From: Lutispora sp003527145
Lineage (GTDB): Bacteria > Bacillota > Clostridia > Lutisporales > Lutisporaceae
Reading direction: 5' to 3'
Length of the DNA: 64,000 bases
NCBI GenBank assembly: GCA_029983695.1
Contig: JASBZB010000008.1
Span: 65,108-129,107, forward strand
In this document: one piece after another, positions 35,321-44,383 of the stretch
Layout of the letters: each line of letters begins with the position of its first letter
Position numbering within the stretch: the first letter of the stretch is position 1
Notes under the pieces: generated by a model
What the model was told of the DNA's origin: nothing
What the model saw: only the letters and a program-made list of their open reading frames with translations
Database searches by the model: none
Position numbers and translations under genes: made by a program

Positions 35321-35353
35321 GGTGGCATGGATGAGCAGCATCTATGTCACCTG
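35321..35353 (+). promoter_or_regulatory. 13-bp hairpin between pheT and the Opp/Mac-like operon
   Basis: GGTGGCATGGATG pairs along its full length, with two G-T pairs, with CATCTATGTCACC after a 5-base loop. No T run follows, so it may be a partial terminator or leader structure of the next operon. Confidence 0.45.
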
Positions 35354-35376
35354 CTTATGGTGAGAGGTGAAGTGCT

Positions 35377-36342
35377 TTGCAGGAAATAGTGAGAGTAGTC
35401 GATCTAAAAAAATATTATGAGATTTATGATGCCAAGGCTCAGCAAAGCAAGTTTGTGAAGGCTGTAGATGGCATATCATTTTCCATCCGTCAGGGTGAAA
35501 CCTTGGGCTTGGTAGGCGAAAGCGGTTCCGGCAAAACGACCACGGGAAAGCTCATATTAAACCTTATAAAACCCACCTCAGGCGAAATTTTTCTGGAAGG
35601 TAAAAGCTTGAGCAGCCTAAATCATAAAGAGATGAGAGAATTAAGAAAAAGCATTCAAGTTGTATTTCAAAATCCATATGCAGCATTAGATCCGAAAATG
35701 ACAATAAGAGATATTTTGACTGAGCCGCTGAGCATACATAAGATCGTATCCAAATATGATTACAATAATGAAGTCAAGAGGCTTCTTAATATGGTGGGAC
35801 TGAGCGAAAGCGATATGGACAAGTTCCCTCACGAATTCAGCGGCGGTCAAAGGCAGAGGATTGGCATAGCAAAAGCCATAGCCGTAAAACCCAAATTTAT
35901 TATTTGTGATGAGCCGGTTTCTGCTTTGGACGTATCAGTTCAATCCCAAATACTAAATTTGCTTTGTGAGCTCCAAAGAGAAATAAAGGTATCCTATTTA
36001 TTTATTGCTCACGGCTTAAACGTAATAAGGCACGTTTCTGATAAGGTTGCCGTGATGTACTTAGGCAATATTGTCGAATACGGAGATGTAAAGACGCTGT
36101 TTGATGAATGCAAGCATCCCTACACAAAGGCATTAATTTCTTCGGCTCCCATTCCTGATCCTAACAGAAGAAATAATACCATTGCGTTAAAGGATGAGAT
36201 ACCGAGTCCGGTCAATGTACCCGATGGATGCCCTTTTCACCCCAGATGCTATGAAGCTGCAGATATATGTAAAAACAAAAAACCTTTTTTGATGAATGTT
36301 TCATCAAGCCATGCAGTGGCATGTCATCTTACTTACAGTTAA
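35377..36342 (+). CDS. Opp/Dpp-type ABC importer ATPase (OppF-like)
   Basis: The 321-residue protein has Walker A GESGSGKTT (near residue 50), signature FSGGQRQRIGIAKAI, Walker B FIICDEPVSALD and H-loop FIAHGL, so it should hydrolyse ATP. The C-terminal oligopeptide-transporter domain with CPFHPRC is present. The start is TTG at 35377 with GAGGTGA upstream. It is the first gene of a packed operon of seven (ending at 43692). Confidence 0.93.
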   Translation: MQEIVRVVDLKKYYEIYDAKAQQSKFVKAVDGISFSIRQGETLGLVGESGSGKTTTGKLILNLIKPTSGEIFLEGKSLSSLNHKEMRELRKSIQVVFQNPYAALDPKMTIRDILTEPLSIHKIVSKYDYNNEVKRLLNMVGLSESDMDKFPHEFSGGQRQRIGIAKAIAVKPKFIICDEPVSALDVSVQSQILNLLCELQREIKVSYLFIAHGLNVIRHVSDKVAVMYLGNIVEYGDVKTLFDECKHPYTKALISSAPIPDPNRRNNTIALKDEIPSPVNVPDGCPFHPRCYEAADICKNKKPFLMNVSSSHAVACHLTYS

Positions 36343-36355
36343 AGGTGGTTTTACA

Positions 36356-37267
36356 TTGAATAGAGTGAAACATATTATTAAAAAAATGTTTTATGGGATA
36401 ACTATCCTAATAGCTTTCACTTACATAAGTATTTTTATCTTTTCTATTCCGACCGGCTATAAATGGGAAATTAAAAACGGCAGGATTGTTTATAATTATC
36501 CTGTCAGTATGATTCTCAAAAGGAGCAATTCTATATTTGTTTCTCTTTTGGAATTTAATATTGGAGAGAATATTAAGGGGAAATCATTGGTGGAGCTGCT
36601 GTATAGAGCTTCCGGGAAAACTGCTTTACTTCTTTCTGCCTCCATAACCATAGCATTGATTTTTGGAATATTAAAAGGAATAATAGACAGCAATAAAGGC
36701 AAAAAAACCAATTCTTCACTAAAAATCCTTACCTCTATATTGCCCATATCTCTTCCCGATGTTTTGATAGCTGCAATCATGCAGGGTTTTGCAATTTGGT
36801 TAAATCAAAAAGGCATACACATATTCAAAGTTGCTGGTTCAAAAACAATAAGCCATTCTTTTCTGCCTATAATCGTATTGTCAATACTACCTGCTTTTTA
36901 TATTGCAAGAATCACTGCGCTGGCGGTGGAGGATTGCTTTAAAAAACATTATATACTTGCTGCAAGAGGCAAAGGGTGCTCTTCACACAGAATTCTATGG
37001 AACCATGTCATGCGAAATGCAATAAGAACTATTGTCGAGGGATTGCCGAACATATCATCATTTATAATAAGCAACACTTTGATTGTAGAATATGTTTTTT
37101 CTTACCCCGGATTAACTACTGCTCTTATGAATCATATCACCATGCGCGATGCCAGAAGCTCTGCAATTATTATTATTTTAATCGGTTTTATTTACTTTGC
37201 CTTAAACGGGTTATTCGGTTTAATAAATATGATTATAAAGAGATCCTATAGGGAGGAAGCGGTATGA
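36356..37267 (+). CDS. Opp/Dpp-type ABC permease (OppB-like)
   Basis: The 303-residue membrane protein has a long N-terminal helix (FYGITILIAFTYISIFIF), a core of five segments, and the coupling loop ILAARGKGCSSHRILWNHVMRNA, the EAA-type loop of this family. The start is taken as TTG at 36356 because AGGTGG lies 7 bases upstream; an earlier in-frame ATG at 36296 would overlap the previous gene. The stop overlaps the next start as ATGA. Confidence 0.88.
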   Translation: MNRVKHIIKKMFYGITILIAFTYISIFIFSIPTGYKWEIKNGRIVYNYPVSMILKRSNSIFVSLLEFNIGENIKGKSLVELLYRASGKTALLLSASITIALIFGILKGIIDSNKGKKTNSSLKILTSILPISLPDVLIAAIMQGFAIWLNQKGIHIFKVAGSKTISHSFLPIIVLSILPAFYIARITALAVEDCFKKHYILAARGKGCSSHRILWNHVMRNAIRTIVEGLPNISSFIISNTLIVEYVFSYPGLTTALMNHITMRDARSSAIIIILIGFIYFALNGLFGLINMIIKRSYREEAV

Positions 37268-39615
37268 GAAGGATAAATGTATCCCTTTTTATTGGTGCAG
37301 CAATTTTATTATTCTTTCTTTCAATGTGTTTTTACCCGGAGCATTTCTCCGATGCAGATCCCTATGGGAGAGAAAGGCTTCAATATTCAAATGAAAACGG
37401 CAAGGGCACAATAATCGTGCCTCCTATTCCGCCCAACGAAGAATATCCTTTTGGAACAGATCACAGAGGCAGAGATGTGAAAAGCTTAATAGTATATGGG
37501 AGCAGATTGACTATATTCTCAGCATTGAGCATAGCGGCAATAAGGCTTATGATAGCTTTGCCCTTATCAATAGCAGCCGCATACAAGGTAAGATTTGCCA
37601 ATAACTTTATAAGCTTCTTCAACACCATGTTCAGCGCCTTTCCGCTGATAATAGTAATCATTGTTTTATCGCGGATCAGTTTATTTCAAGAGATATTCAA
37701 AAGCACCAGCTATACAAATATGGTTTTGCTTTCGGTGCTGGGCTGGAGCAAGTTAGCTCATATGCTCAGGGCGAGGATAGATGAAATACTCCATCAGGAC
37801 TTTATCGAAGGAGAAATTGCCATTGGAAAGAATAAATTAGAGATTGCATTGCAAAATATTTTGCCCCATTTAATACCTTCAATGTTTGTATTATTTTTCC
37901 TTGAAACTGCTTTAATATTGCTGACTCTATGCCAATTAGGCGTTTTTGGATTGGCATTCAGCGGGGGCTATGAAAATTCAGAAGGGGATTTAAGAGTTCC
38001 TTTAGAGTTTGATTGGACTTCTATGCTGGCTTTTTCGAAATATTTCTACAGGGGAGAAAACAGCTACCTTGTATTATTTCCGTCTATAGCCTTTGCATTG
38101 AGTATAATTGGCTTTAATATGACAGGAGAAGGTTTAAAAATAGAGTTTGAAAAAGAAAACTCAAAAGTGATCACATTTATCAGAGCAATTCCTTCTTTTT
38201 TATCACCTATAAGGCTGGTCCATGAAATAAGAAATTTCGACAAATATAGAAAATGTGTTATACGAAAACTTGCTTTTTATTGTTTTGTTCTTTTAATAGT
38301 GTTTTTTCCCCAGTTTAAGAGCCCGTATAAATTCGATGATAATAATGTGATGAGGATTGTATCTGAGCTTACTTCAGAGAAGTACGAAGGCCGCTTGACA
38401 GGCTTCAGCGATAAAGACAGCCATGTTTCCGGTTATATTGCCGGTAAGCTTCAAGAATACGGTTTAGAAGCTTTTGACGGGGAATATGTACATGAGAATG
38501 TGGTTGAAGAAGTATTTAATATAAAAAATGCAGAGTTCAGATTGATAGATGATGATAGGCCTCAAGAATTATTATTTAAATTCAGAGAGGATTATATGGT
38601 GACTTCAAGTAATTCCTATGATGGCATATTAGATATTGAATTGTTTGAAATGAGGAGGTTTGAGGTCAGAGAAATAGAACTTAATGCTGAGCGTTACAAG
38701 GGAAAGGCTCTTATTATAGATGCAAGATATATGGATCCAAGAATGTTTACTTCCTTAAATGATGCCCTATCCTTTTATGCAAAGCCCGGAGCTATAATAT
38801 ATATTGATGACTGGACAAGCAGGGATATAAAATATAAAAGCGATATCATCAACAAAACCTTTAATGATGTATTAACATTGTCTTTGTCTTCGGAGGCGGG
38901 AGATCGTTTGATGAGGATGGGTAAATGCAAGGTGCGAATTACTGTTAATATTGAGAAAAAGCAAAATGTAGCCGCAAGAAGCGTCATTGGATATATTCCC
39001 GGTGCAGATAAAAGCAAGAATAATGAGTTTGTTGTTATCGGGAGCAATCTGGATGGAGTGGGCTACGATCAGGATATTAAATATCCTGCCGCAGGAAGAG
39101 CAGCAGGAGCTGCAGTATCTCTGGAGATAGCCAGAGCAATTTCAGAGAGCGGGGTTGAGCCGGATCGGAGCATAGTTTTTGCTTTTTGGGATGGCAATAT
39201 GACCCATGACCGAGGATCTAAATACTTTTTTTATAAATATATAATCAATAAAAATAAAAGGATACTTTATATAGATTTAATGAATTTGGGCTACAAAGGT
39301 ACAAACAAATTGCTTGTGGATAATTCGAAAATTTTTCCCAATAACAAGCAAGAGCAAAAATTTGTTAAGATGTTGAAAGAAAACGCCAAAAAAAATGAGG
39401 TGAAGCTTTTATTCGGAGGGTTATATAGCCCTGCAGCAATTGATTTCACCAGCAGAGAAAGCCAGCCGATGATATTGGACAGTTATATATCAGATGAGAT
39501 TGCAATGACACAGCAAGACAGCATTGATGAAATAGATTCTGTAAAGCTCAGGCAGACGGGTCAGATGCTGCTGGATACAATCATATATTCTTTCACGGGA
39601 GGAAATAAACAATGA
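37264..39615 (+). CDS. fusion: Opp/Dpp-type ABC permease (OppC-like) plus degenerate M28 peptidase-like domain
   Basis: The 783-residue protein joins two known modules. Residues 1-320 are an OppC-type permease with the N-terminal YPFGTDHRGRDV motif and an EAA loop (IAIGKNKLEIALQNILPH). An extra membrane segment at about 328-350 leads to an external domain (about 370-783) resembling M28 zinc aminopeptidases. In that domain the HxD pair reads GSNLDG (His to Asn), the GADDNASG loop reads AAGRAAGAA (bridging Asp lost), the EE pair reads DGNM, and the later NLDM and SDH positions read DLMN and SPAA. Most zinc ligands are gone, so it is probably a binding module. ATGA overlaps join it to both neighbours. 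Normal permeases of this family are about 300 residues. Confidence 0.82.
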   Translation: MRRINVSLFIGAAILLFFLSMCFYPEHFSDADPYGRERLQYSNENGKGTIIVPPIPPNEEYPFGTDHRGRDVKSLIVYGSRLTIFSALSIAAIRLMIALPLSIAAAYKVRFANNFISFFNTMFSAFPLIIVIIVLSRISLFQEIFKSTSYTNMVLLSVLGWSKLAHMLRARIDEILHQDFIEGEIAIGKNKLEIALQNILPHLIPSMFVLFFLETALILLTLCQLGVFGLAFSGGYENSEGDLRVPLEFDWTSMLAFSKYFYRGENSYLVLFPSIAFALSIIGFNMTGEGLKIEFEKENSKVITFIRAIPSFLSPIRLVHEIRNFDKYRKCVIRKLAFYCFVLLIVFFPQFKSPYKFDDNNVMRIVSELTSEKYEGRLTGFSDKDSHVSGYIAGKLQEYGLEAFDGEYVHENVVEEVFNIKNAEFRLIDDDRPQELLFKFREDYMVTSSNSYDGILDIELFEMRRFEVREIELNAERYKGKALIIDARYMDPRMFTSLNDALSFYAKPGAIIYIDDWTSRDIKYKSDIINKTFNDVLTLSLSSEAGDRLMRMGKCKVRITVNIEKKQNVAARSVIGYIPGADKSKNNEFVVIGSNLDGVGYDQDIKYPAAGRAAGAAVSLEIARAISESGVEPDRSIVFAFWDGNMTHDRGSKYFFYKYIINKNKRILYIDLMNLGYKGTNKLLVDNSKIFPNNKQEQKFVKMLKENAKKNEVKLLFGGLYSPAAIDFTSRESQPMILDSYISDEIAMTQQDSIDEIDSVKLRQTGQMLLDTIIYSFTGGNKQ

Positions 39616-40574
39616 AGTCTCTATTAGAAATAAAAGATCTGCAGGTTTCTTTCTTAATGAAGGATAAATTAATAAATGCTGTTGATGGTGTCAGCTTTGA
39701 TATACCAAGGAAGAAAATAGTCGCCTTAGTTGGTGAATCCGGGAGTGGAAAGAGTGTTACAGCATTGTCGGTAATGGGCTTGATTGGCTATGAAGGCGGA
39801 AGAGTGATGAACGGGGAGATCATATTTGATGGACAGGATATTTTGAATATGAAGGAAAAAAAACTATCTAAAATAAGAGGCAAGGATATATCAATGATCT
39901 ATCAAGATCCGATGAGCACTCTAAACCCTGCTATTTCAGTAGGAGAGCAGATTAGAGAGAGTTTGTTGATACATAAGATGGCTTCACGCAAGGACAGTAA
40001 AGACATTTCTATTGAGCTTATGGAGGAAGTAGGCATTCCTGATTCGCCTCAAAGGTATAGGGATTTGCCGGGATCTTTCAGTGGCGGTATGCGGCAAAGA
40101 ATAATGATTGCGATGGCTTTAAGCTGCAAACCAAAGCTCCTTATTGCGGATGAGCCGACTACTGCATTGGATGTGTCCATACAGGCTGAAATCATGAATA
40201 CGCTGCAAGATATGAAGAATAGAATAGGAATGTCTGTTTTGCTCATAACCCATGATTTAGGATTGGTGGCCCAATATGCCGAGAGGGCCATCGTGATGTA
40301 TTGCGGCAAGGTTATGGAAGAATCATCAGTGCAATCCTTATATGAGGAGCCTCTTCATCCTTATACGATTGGGCTGATGAATTGCATTCCAAGAATTGAT
40401 ATATCAAGGGATGAGTTGTTTTCCATACCCGGCTATGTGCCAAGCATTTCTAACTATCCTTCAGGCTGCAGATTCCATGACAGATGCTCTGAAGCAAAGC
40501 CCGTTTGCAGAGACAAAATGCCGGATTTGATACAGATAAACGAAGACAGAAGAGTAAGATGCTGGTTGTATTGA
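39612..40574 (+). CDS. Opp/Dpp-type ABC importer ATPase (OppD-like)
   Basis: The 320-residue protein has Walker A GESGSGKSVT, signature FSGGMRQRIMIAMAL, Walker B LLIADEPTTALD and H-loop LITHDL, plus the C-terminal CRFHDRC cluster. All catalytic residues are intact, so with the first ATPase it can power the permease pair. The start overlaps the fusion gene stop as ATGA. The MacA-like gene begins 30 bases after its stop. Confidence 0.93.
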   Translation: MKSLLEIKDLQVSFLMKDKLINAVDGVSFDIPRKKIVALVGESGSGKSVTALSVMGLIGYEGGRVMNGEIIFDGQDILNMKEKKLSKIRGKDISMIYQDPMSTLNPAISVGEQIRESLLIHKMASRKDSKDISIELMEEVGIPDSPQRYRDLPGSFSGGMRQRIMIAMALSCKPKLLIADEPTTALDVSIQAEIMNTLQDMKNRIGMSVLLITHDLGLVAQYAERAIVMYCGKVMEESSVQSLYEEPLHPYTIGLMNCIPRIDISRDELFSIPGYVPSISNYPSGCRFHDRCSEAKPVCRDKMPDLIQINEDRRVRCWLY

Positions 40575-40604
40575 TTTAAATAAATGCTGTAGGGGGTAAA
40601 TCAT

Positions 40605-41909
40605 ATGAAGTTTAAAAGTTATATTAAATTTGTACTGGCAGTGGTCCTGATTTTGTTTATCACTTCGGTAGTATATATAATTGAACCTGCTATGAGATTA
40701 GAAAAGACTAGTGTTTCCTATGCAGCGAAAAGAGATCTGGTGCAATCCATAGTGGTAAACGGGACTGTTGAGGCCAAAGCAAGAGAAGATATAACCGTGG
40801 CCGGAGGTCAACTAATAAAAAAGCTATACATAGAGAAAAGCAGCATTGTTAATAAAGGAGATACCCTATTCGAAATAGATGACAACAGCCTTGAAATGAA
40901 TATAAAAAGCAAAGAAATTGAGCTGAAAAAGGCAGAATTGGAACTCCAGACTGCCAGAACCTCAAACCTGGAAAAAGATAATGCCCAAAATATGTTAGCT
41001 TTAGAAGAATCAGAGTTAAACATTATGAAGCTCAGGGCCAATATAGAGGAGATAAAGGAGAACTTGGATGTAAGCCGGTCAATGTATGAAAAAGGCTATC
41101 TGTCAAAAAAAGATTTGGAAGTTGAGGAGTATAACTACAAAAAAGCTTCTGCTGAGCTTAAGCTTATGGAGAAAGAATTCGAGTTGGATAAAGAAAAAAA
41201 TGAAGAATTTGCATTGAATTATGATAAGAATAAAAGGAACGATGAAGAAAGCCTGTCAAATAATATAGAGCTGATAAAGCTGCAGCTTCGCGAATTATAT
41301 AATAAAGCAAAGGAAACAAATACTGCATCCATCGATGGTAAAGTCATTAATCTGGAATTAAAAGAAGGGGAAAAGGTCAATTCAAATGGACCACATATAT
41401 CAATCTATGATTTGTCGGAGCTTTATATAGATATGATGGTAAATCAAAGATATGCATCATATATTAAGCTGGGCGACATTGCTGAAATTACAATGCCGGG
41501 CGTAGAAAAGAACAAGCTGTACGGCAGTGTTTACAGCATTGATGAGATTGCAAGCCCAGACACTTATTCAGGAAGAGAGACAGGCTTGAAAGTGAAGGTG
41601 CAGATTAATAATCCTGACCCTGTTGCCAAAGTAGGTTATAAGGCCAGTGTTAAGCTAATATTCAACAGTAAAGAAAATGCTGTAACGGTTGATTATAGGG
41701 CTATAGTTAAAGATAGAGATGATAATGAGTTCATATATATTTTAAAAGACGGCATAGCTAACAAAACTTATGTAGAAACCGGAATTAAGACCGATTTTGA
41801 TGTTGAGATCACTAAAGGCGTCATAAGCAGAGATCAATATATTGTAAATCCTTCTGAAAGGATGAGAGAAAAGAATTCCTTCAGATTGTGGAGGTATGAG
41901 ATTAAATGA
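40605..41909 (+). CDS. MacA/HlyD-like efflux adaptor protein
   Basis: The 434-residue protein has an N-terminal membrane anchor (FVLAVVLILFITSVVYII) and then a membrane-fusion-protein order: a lipoyl-like half (VNGTVEAKAREDITVAGG), a coiled-coil hairpin about residues 85-225, the second lipoyl half (IDGKVINLELKEGEKV) and a beta-barrel (YKASVKLIFN). In Gram-positive bacteria such adaptors sit on the outside and join MacB-type ABC transporters. AGGGGG precedes the ATG. The next gene overlaps by ATGA. Confidence 0.85.
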   Translation: MKFKSYIKFVLAVVLILFITSVVYIIEPAMRLEKTSVSYAAKRDLVQSIVVNGTVEAKAREDITVAGGQLIKKLYIEKSSIVNKGDTLFEIDDNSLEMNIKSKEIELKKAELELQTARTSNLEKDNAQNMLALEESELNIMKLRANIEEIKENLDVSRSMYEKGYLSKKDLEVEEYNYKKASAELKLMEKEFELDKEKNEEFALNYDKNKRNDEESLSNNIELIKLQLRELYNKAKETNTASIDGKVINLELKEGEKVNSNGPHISIYDLSELYIDMMVNQRYASYIKLGDIAEITMPGVEKNKLYGSVYSIDEIASPDTYSGRETGLKVKVQINNPDPVAKVGYKASVKLIFNSKENAVTVDYRAIVKDRDDNEFIYILKDGIANKTYVETGIKTDFDVEITKGVISRDQYIVNPSERMREKNSFRLWRYEIK

Positions 41910-42544
41910 TTACTCAAATAAAAGACATGGTTATTTGGGCGGATAATCTTACAATAAATGACAGCTTAAAGGATATCAATCTTATCGTAAAAAAGGGAGA
42001 TTTGATCTGCATAACAGGGCTTAGCACGGAAGATAAAAGAGATTTTATAAGAGTGCTTGGCTGCTTTGAAAGGCCAAGCAAGGGGAAATATGTATATGAC
42101 TATGAAAATATAAATTTAGCGGAATATGGCAGACTGGATAATATCAGAGCCGGCAAAATAGGTTATGTGTTTAGCAAGCCCATACTTTTTGAAGATTTGA
42201 ATGTGATCCAAAACGTGACATTCTGGATGAAGAATATTTGCTCTCATAAGAAAGCTCAAGAATTAGGGCATAACATATTGAAAGAATTGGGGATGGAAGA
42301 AAAATGTATGTTTGGCATAGAGCAATTGAACAAATTGGAGAAGATGATTGTATCTTTTGCAAGAGCTGCCATAAATAATCCGTTATTGCTGCTTGTCGAT
42401 AATATTTTTCTCTGGCTGAGGCCTGCTGATTACGGCAAAGCAGCAGAATTGATATCGAAATTCGTCGAAAAGGGCATAACTGTTATAGTTTTTACAGATT
42501 TTACAGAGTATTTGCCTGAGGTTAAAAAAGTTATTCATTATTAA
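41906..42544 (+). CDS. ABC ATPase-like protein with all catalytic motifs lost
   Basis: The 212-residue protein aligns by order with MacB/LolD-type ABC ATPases, but each active-site motif is altered. Walker A reads GLSTEDKRDF instead of GxxGxGKS/T (near residue 39). The Q-loop region reads VFSKPILF with no Gln. The signature LSGGE reads IEQLNKLEKM, Walker B DE reads LLLLVDNIF with Asn, and the H-loop His is Asp (VFTDF). It is probably unable to bind or hydrolyse ATP in the usual way. The reading frame is intact and the gene overlaps the adaptor stop by ATGA, so it seems maintained, not decaying. A structural partner for the FtsX-like permease downstream is the simplest guess. Confidence 0.75.
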   Translation: MITQIKDMVIWADNLTINDSLKDINLIVKKGDLICITGLSTEDKRDFIRVLGCFERPSKGKYVYDYENINLAEYGRLDNIRAGKIGYVFSKPILFEDLNVIQNVTFWMKNICSHKKAQELGHNILKELGMEEKCMFGIEQLNKLEKMIVSFARAAINNPLLLLVDNIFLWLRPADYGKAAELISKFVEKGITVIVFTDFTEYLPEVKKVIHY

Positions 42545-42555
42545 GGAGTATGTAT

Positions 42556-43692
42556 ATGAAAAGAGCTTTATTTAAGTTTATTCATGACAATACTATATTT
42601 ATGTTTTTCCCTGCAATAGGAATAATAGCGGCATTGGTTTTGCTTACTGCAAGCTTTTCAATATACCGGGGAGGAACTGAAAATGCAACAGCCTGCTATA
42701 AGAAAGATGATAAAAGCATTTTATCGGCAGGGCTTAAGGATAAAGATAGCTTAACATTATCAAAGAATGTGCTGAACTGGGAAGATGGAGATAAGTTCAA
42801 AGAAAAGCTCAATAACGTTGAGGAATTGATATTTGCTTGTGAAGGTTCCGGCTCTCTGTCTTCTGATGTTAAGGATATTCAGATAAAAGCTGTGGGAATA
42901 AATCATCTTTATTGGAACATTGAGAACAAAAAAATATTATATGGGCGCTTGATAAATGATGAAGATGTGTCCTCGCTCAAATCTGTTGCTGTAATCAATG
43001 AAGAGGCCTCATTAGACTTATTTAATACTAAAAATGCTGTAGGCAATAATGTAGATATAAATATCGGAGGAAACACAAGAAGCCTTTCGGTGATAGGAGT
43101 TCTGAAAGACCCGTATTTCTATGATCAATCTGTATGTTATATACCCTACGATTTATTTTCTTCAGACAGTTATGATAATAATTGGATATCGATAGTGGTT
43201 CCAAAAGCCGAAAAAGATGATAGTGGGGACAAGCTCTCTAAAATATTGTATGATAGGTATGGATCAGACATATATGAAGCCCGTGAATATAAACAGCTGT
43301 TGTTTATAGAGGACTGGCTGAAGGATAACCTGAACCCAGCATGCTTATTGATCATAATGTGTACGTTGATAGGTATAACTACATATGCTTTTGGCATAAG
43401 CAATTATTTAAAAACTGAAAAAGAAAAAATATACATGCTGAAAACCTTCGGCGTAAGCGATGATAAAATAAGAATCAAGCTGTTTAATAAGCTTTCGCTG
43501 CATGGATTTTTGATATTGCTGGTCAGCATAGCCTTGGGCTACATTGCAGCTTTTATCATAGGAAGCTTTGTTTTTATAAAGCCCGGGTTTTCTATAATAC
43601 ATATATTCATCATACTAAGCTACGGTTATTTTTGTTTAGCATTGGCAATATTGATTTCTGTGATCAGGTTTAAAATCAATGATATTTTTTAA
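42556..43692 (+). CDS. MacB/FtsX-like ABC permease
   Basis: The 378-residue protein has one N-terminal membrane segment (IFMFFPAIGIIAALVLL), a roughly 225-residue external MacB-type periplasmic core domain, and three C-terminal segments (LLIIMCTLIGITTYAF, ILLVSIALGYIAAFI, ILSYGYFCLALAILI), the FtsX layout. It would normally need an active ATPase, yet the nearest candidate is the degenerate protein encoded upstream; the intact OppD/OppF-like ATPases or a distant ATPase could serve. ATG at 42556 has AAGGAG 7 bases upstream. It ends the operon. Confidence 0.85.
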   Translation: MKRALFKFIHDNTIFMFFPAIGIIAALVLLTASFSIYRGGTENATACYKKDDKSILSAGLKDKDSLTLSKNVLNWEDGDKFKEKLNNVEELIFACEGSGSLSSDVKDIQIKAVGINHLYWNIENKKILYGRLINDEDVSSLKSVAVINEEASLDLFNTKNAVGNNVDINIGGNTRSLSVIGVLKDPYFYDQSVCYIPYDLFSSDSYDNNWISIVVPKAEKDDSGDKLSKILYDRYGSDIYEAREYKQLLFIEDWLKDNLNPACLLIIMCTLIGITTYAFGISNYLKTEKEKIYMLKTFGVSDDKIRIKLFNKLSLHGFLILLVSIALGYIAAFIIGSFVFIKPGFSIIHIFIILSYGYFCLALAILISVIRFKINDIF

Positions 43693-43778
43693 TTCTATTT
43701 ATTTTGAAGGAAATACATGATTTATAAAGAATATATATTAAAATTGCAATAACTCTTAAAAGATAGGAGTTGTATTAT

Positions 43779-44351
43779 ATGAATACCAAAAAAAAGGTTG
43801 TAGTAAATATTTTTGGCAGTGAATACACAATAATTGGAGAAAGCTCAGAAGATTATATAAACTACATTGCAGCAAAGGTCGATGAAACAATGAGGGATAT
43901 TGGCAGCAGAAACAGCAGATACAGCACTACGATGATAGCTGTTCTTGCTGCTTTGAATATGGCGGATTTTCTTTATAAGGCTCAAGAAGAAGCCAGTGTA
44001 TTATCTGATGAAAATAAAGCGTTAAAAGATGAAATAGCTGTTCCCTTTGAAGAACTGGAAAATATCCGTAAGGAGATGGATGCTCTTAAACAGCAATACC
44101 TGATCACCCAGGATGAACTTACCAAAAACCAAATTGAATTAGGTGTAATCAATAAGGAGCATAAGAATTTATTAAAAGAGAATAAAGACTTGAAGGTTGA
44201 ACTTGATGTTTCCAGATCTGCCTTGAAGGAAATGCAGAGCAAACTATTTGAAAGCCAGATTGACCTGCTGAAGGCCAAGAAGGAGCTGGATGAACTTAAA
44301 TCTTTTAGACATAATAAAAGCAACAGAAATCAAAACAATATCAGCTCATAA
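43779..44351 (+). CDS. zapA: cell division protein ZapA, extended form
   Basis: ZapA promotes FtsZ bundling at the division ring. The 190-residue protein has the ZapA core at about residues 5-80 (VVVNIFGSEYTIIGESSEDYI, AALNMADFLYKAQEE) and a long charged coiled coil from 80 onward, longer than the 90-110 residues of E. coli ZapA. AGGAG at 43765-43769 is 9 bases before the ATG. A U32 peptidase gene follows, as is common in Clostridia. Confidence 0.88.
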   Translation: MNTKKKVVVNIFGSEYTIIGESSEDYINYIAAKVDETMRDIGSRNSRYSTTMIAVLAALNMADFLYKAQEEASVLSDENKALKDEIAVPFEELENIRKEMDALKQQYLITQDELTKNQIELGVINKEHKNLLKENKDLKVELDVSRSALKEMQSKLFESQIDLLKAKKELDELKSFRHNKSNRNQNNISS

Positions 44352-44383
44352 TTATATTAATTTTTATAGGATGTGTTCTTTGT

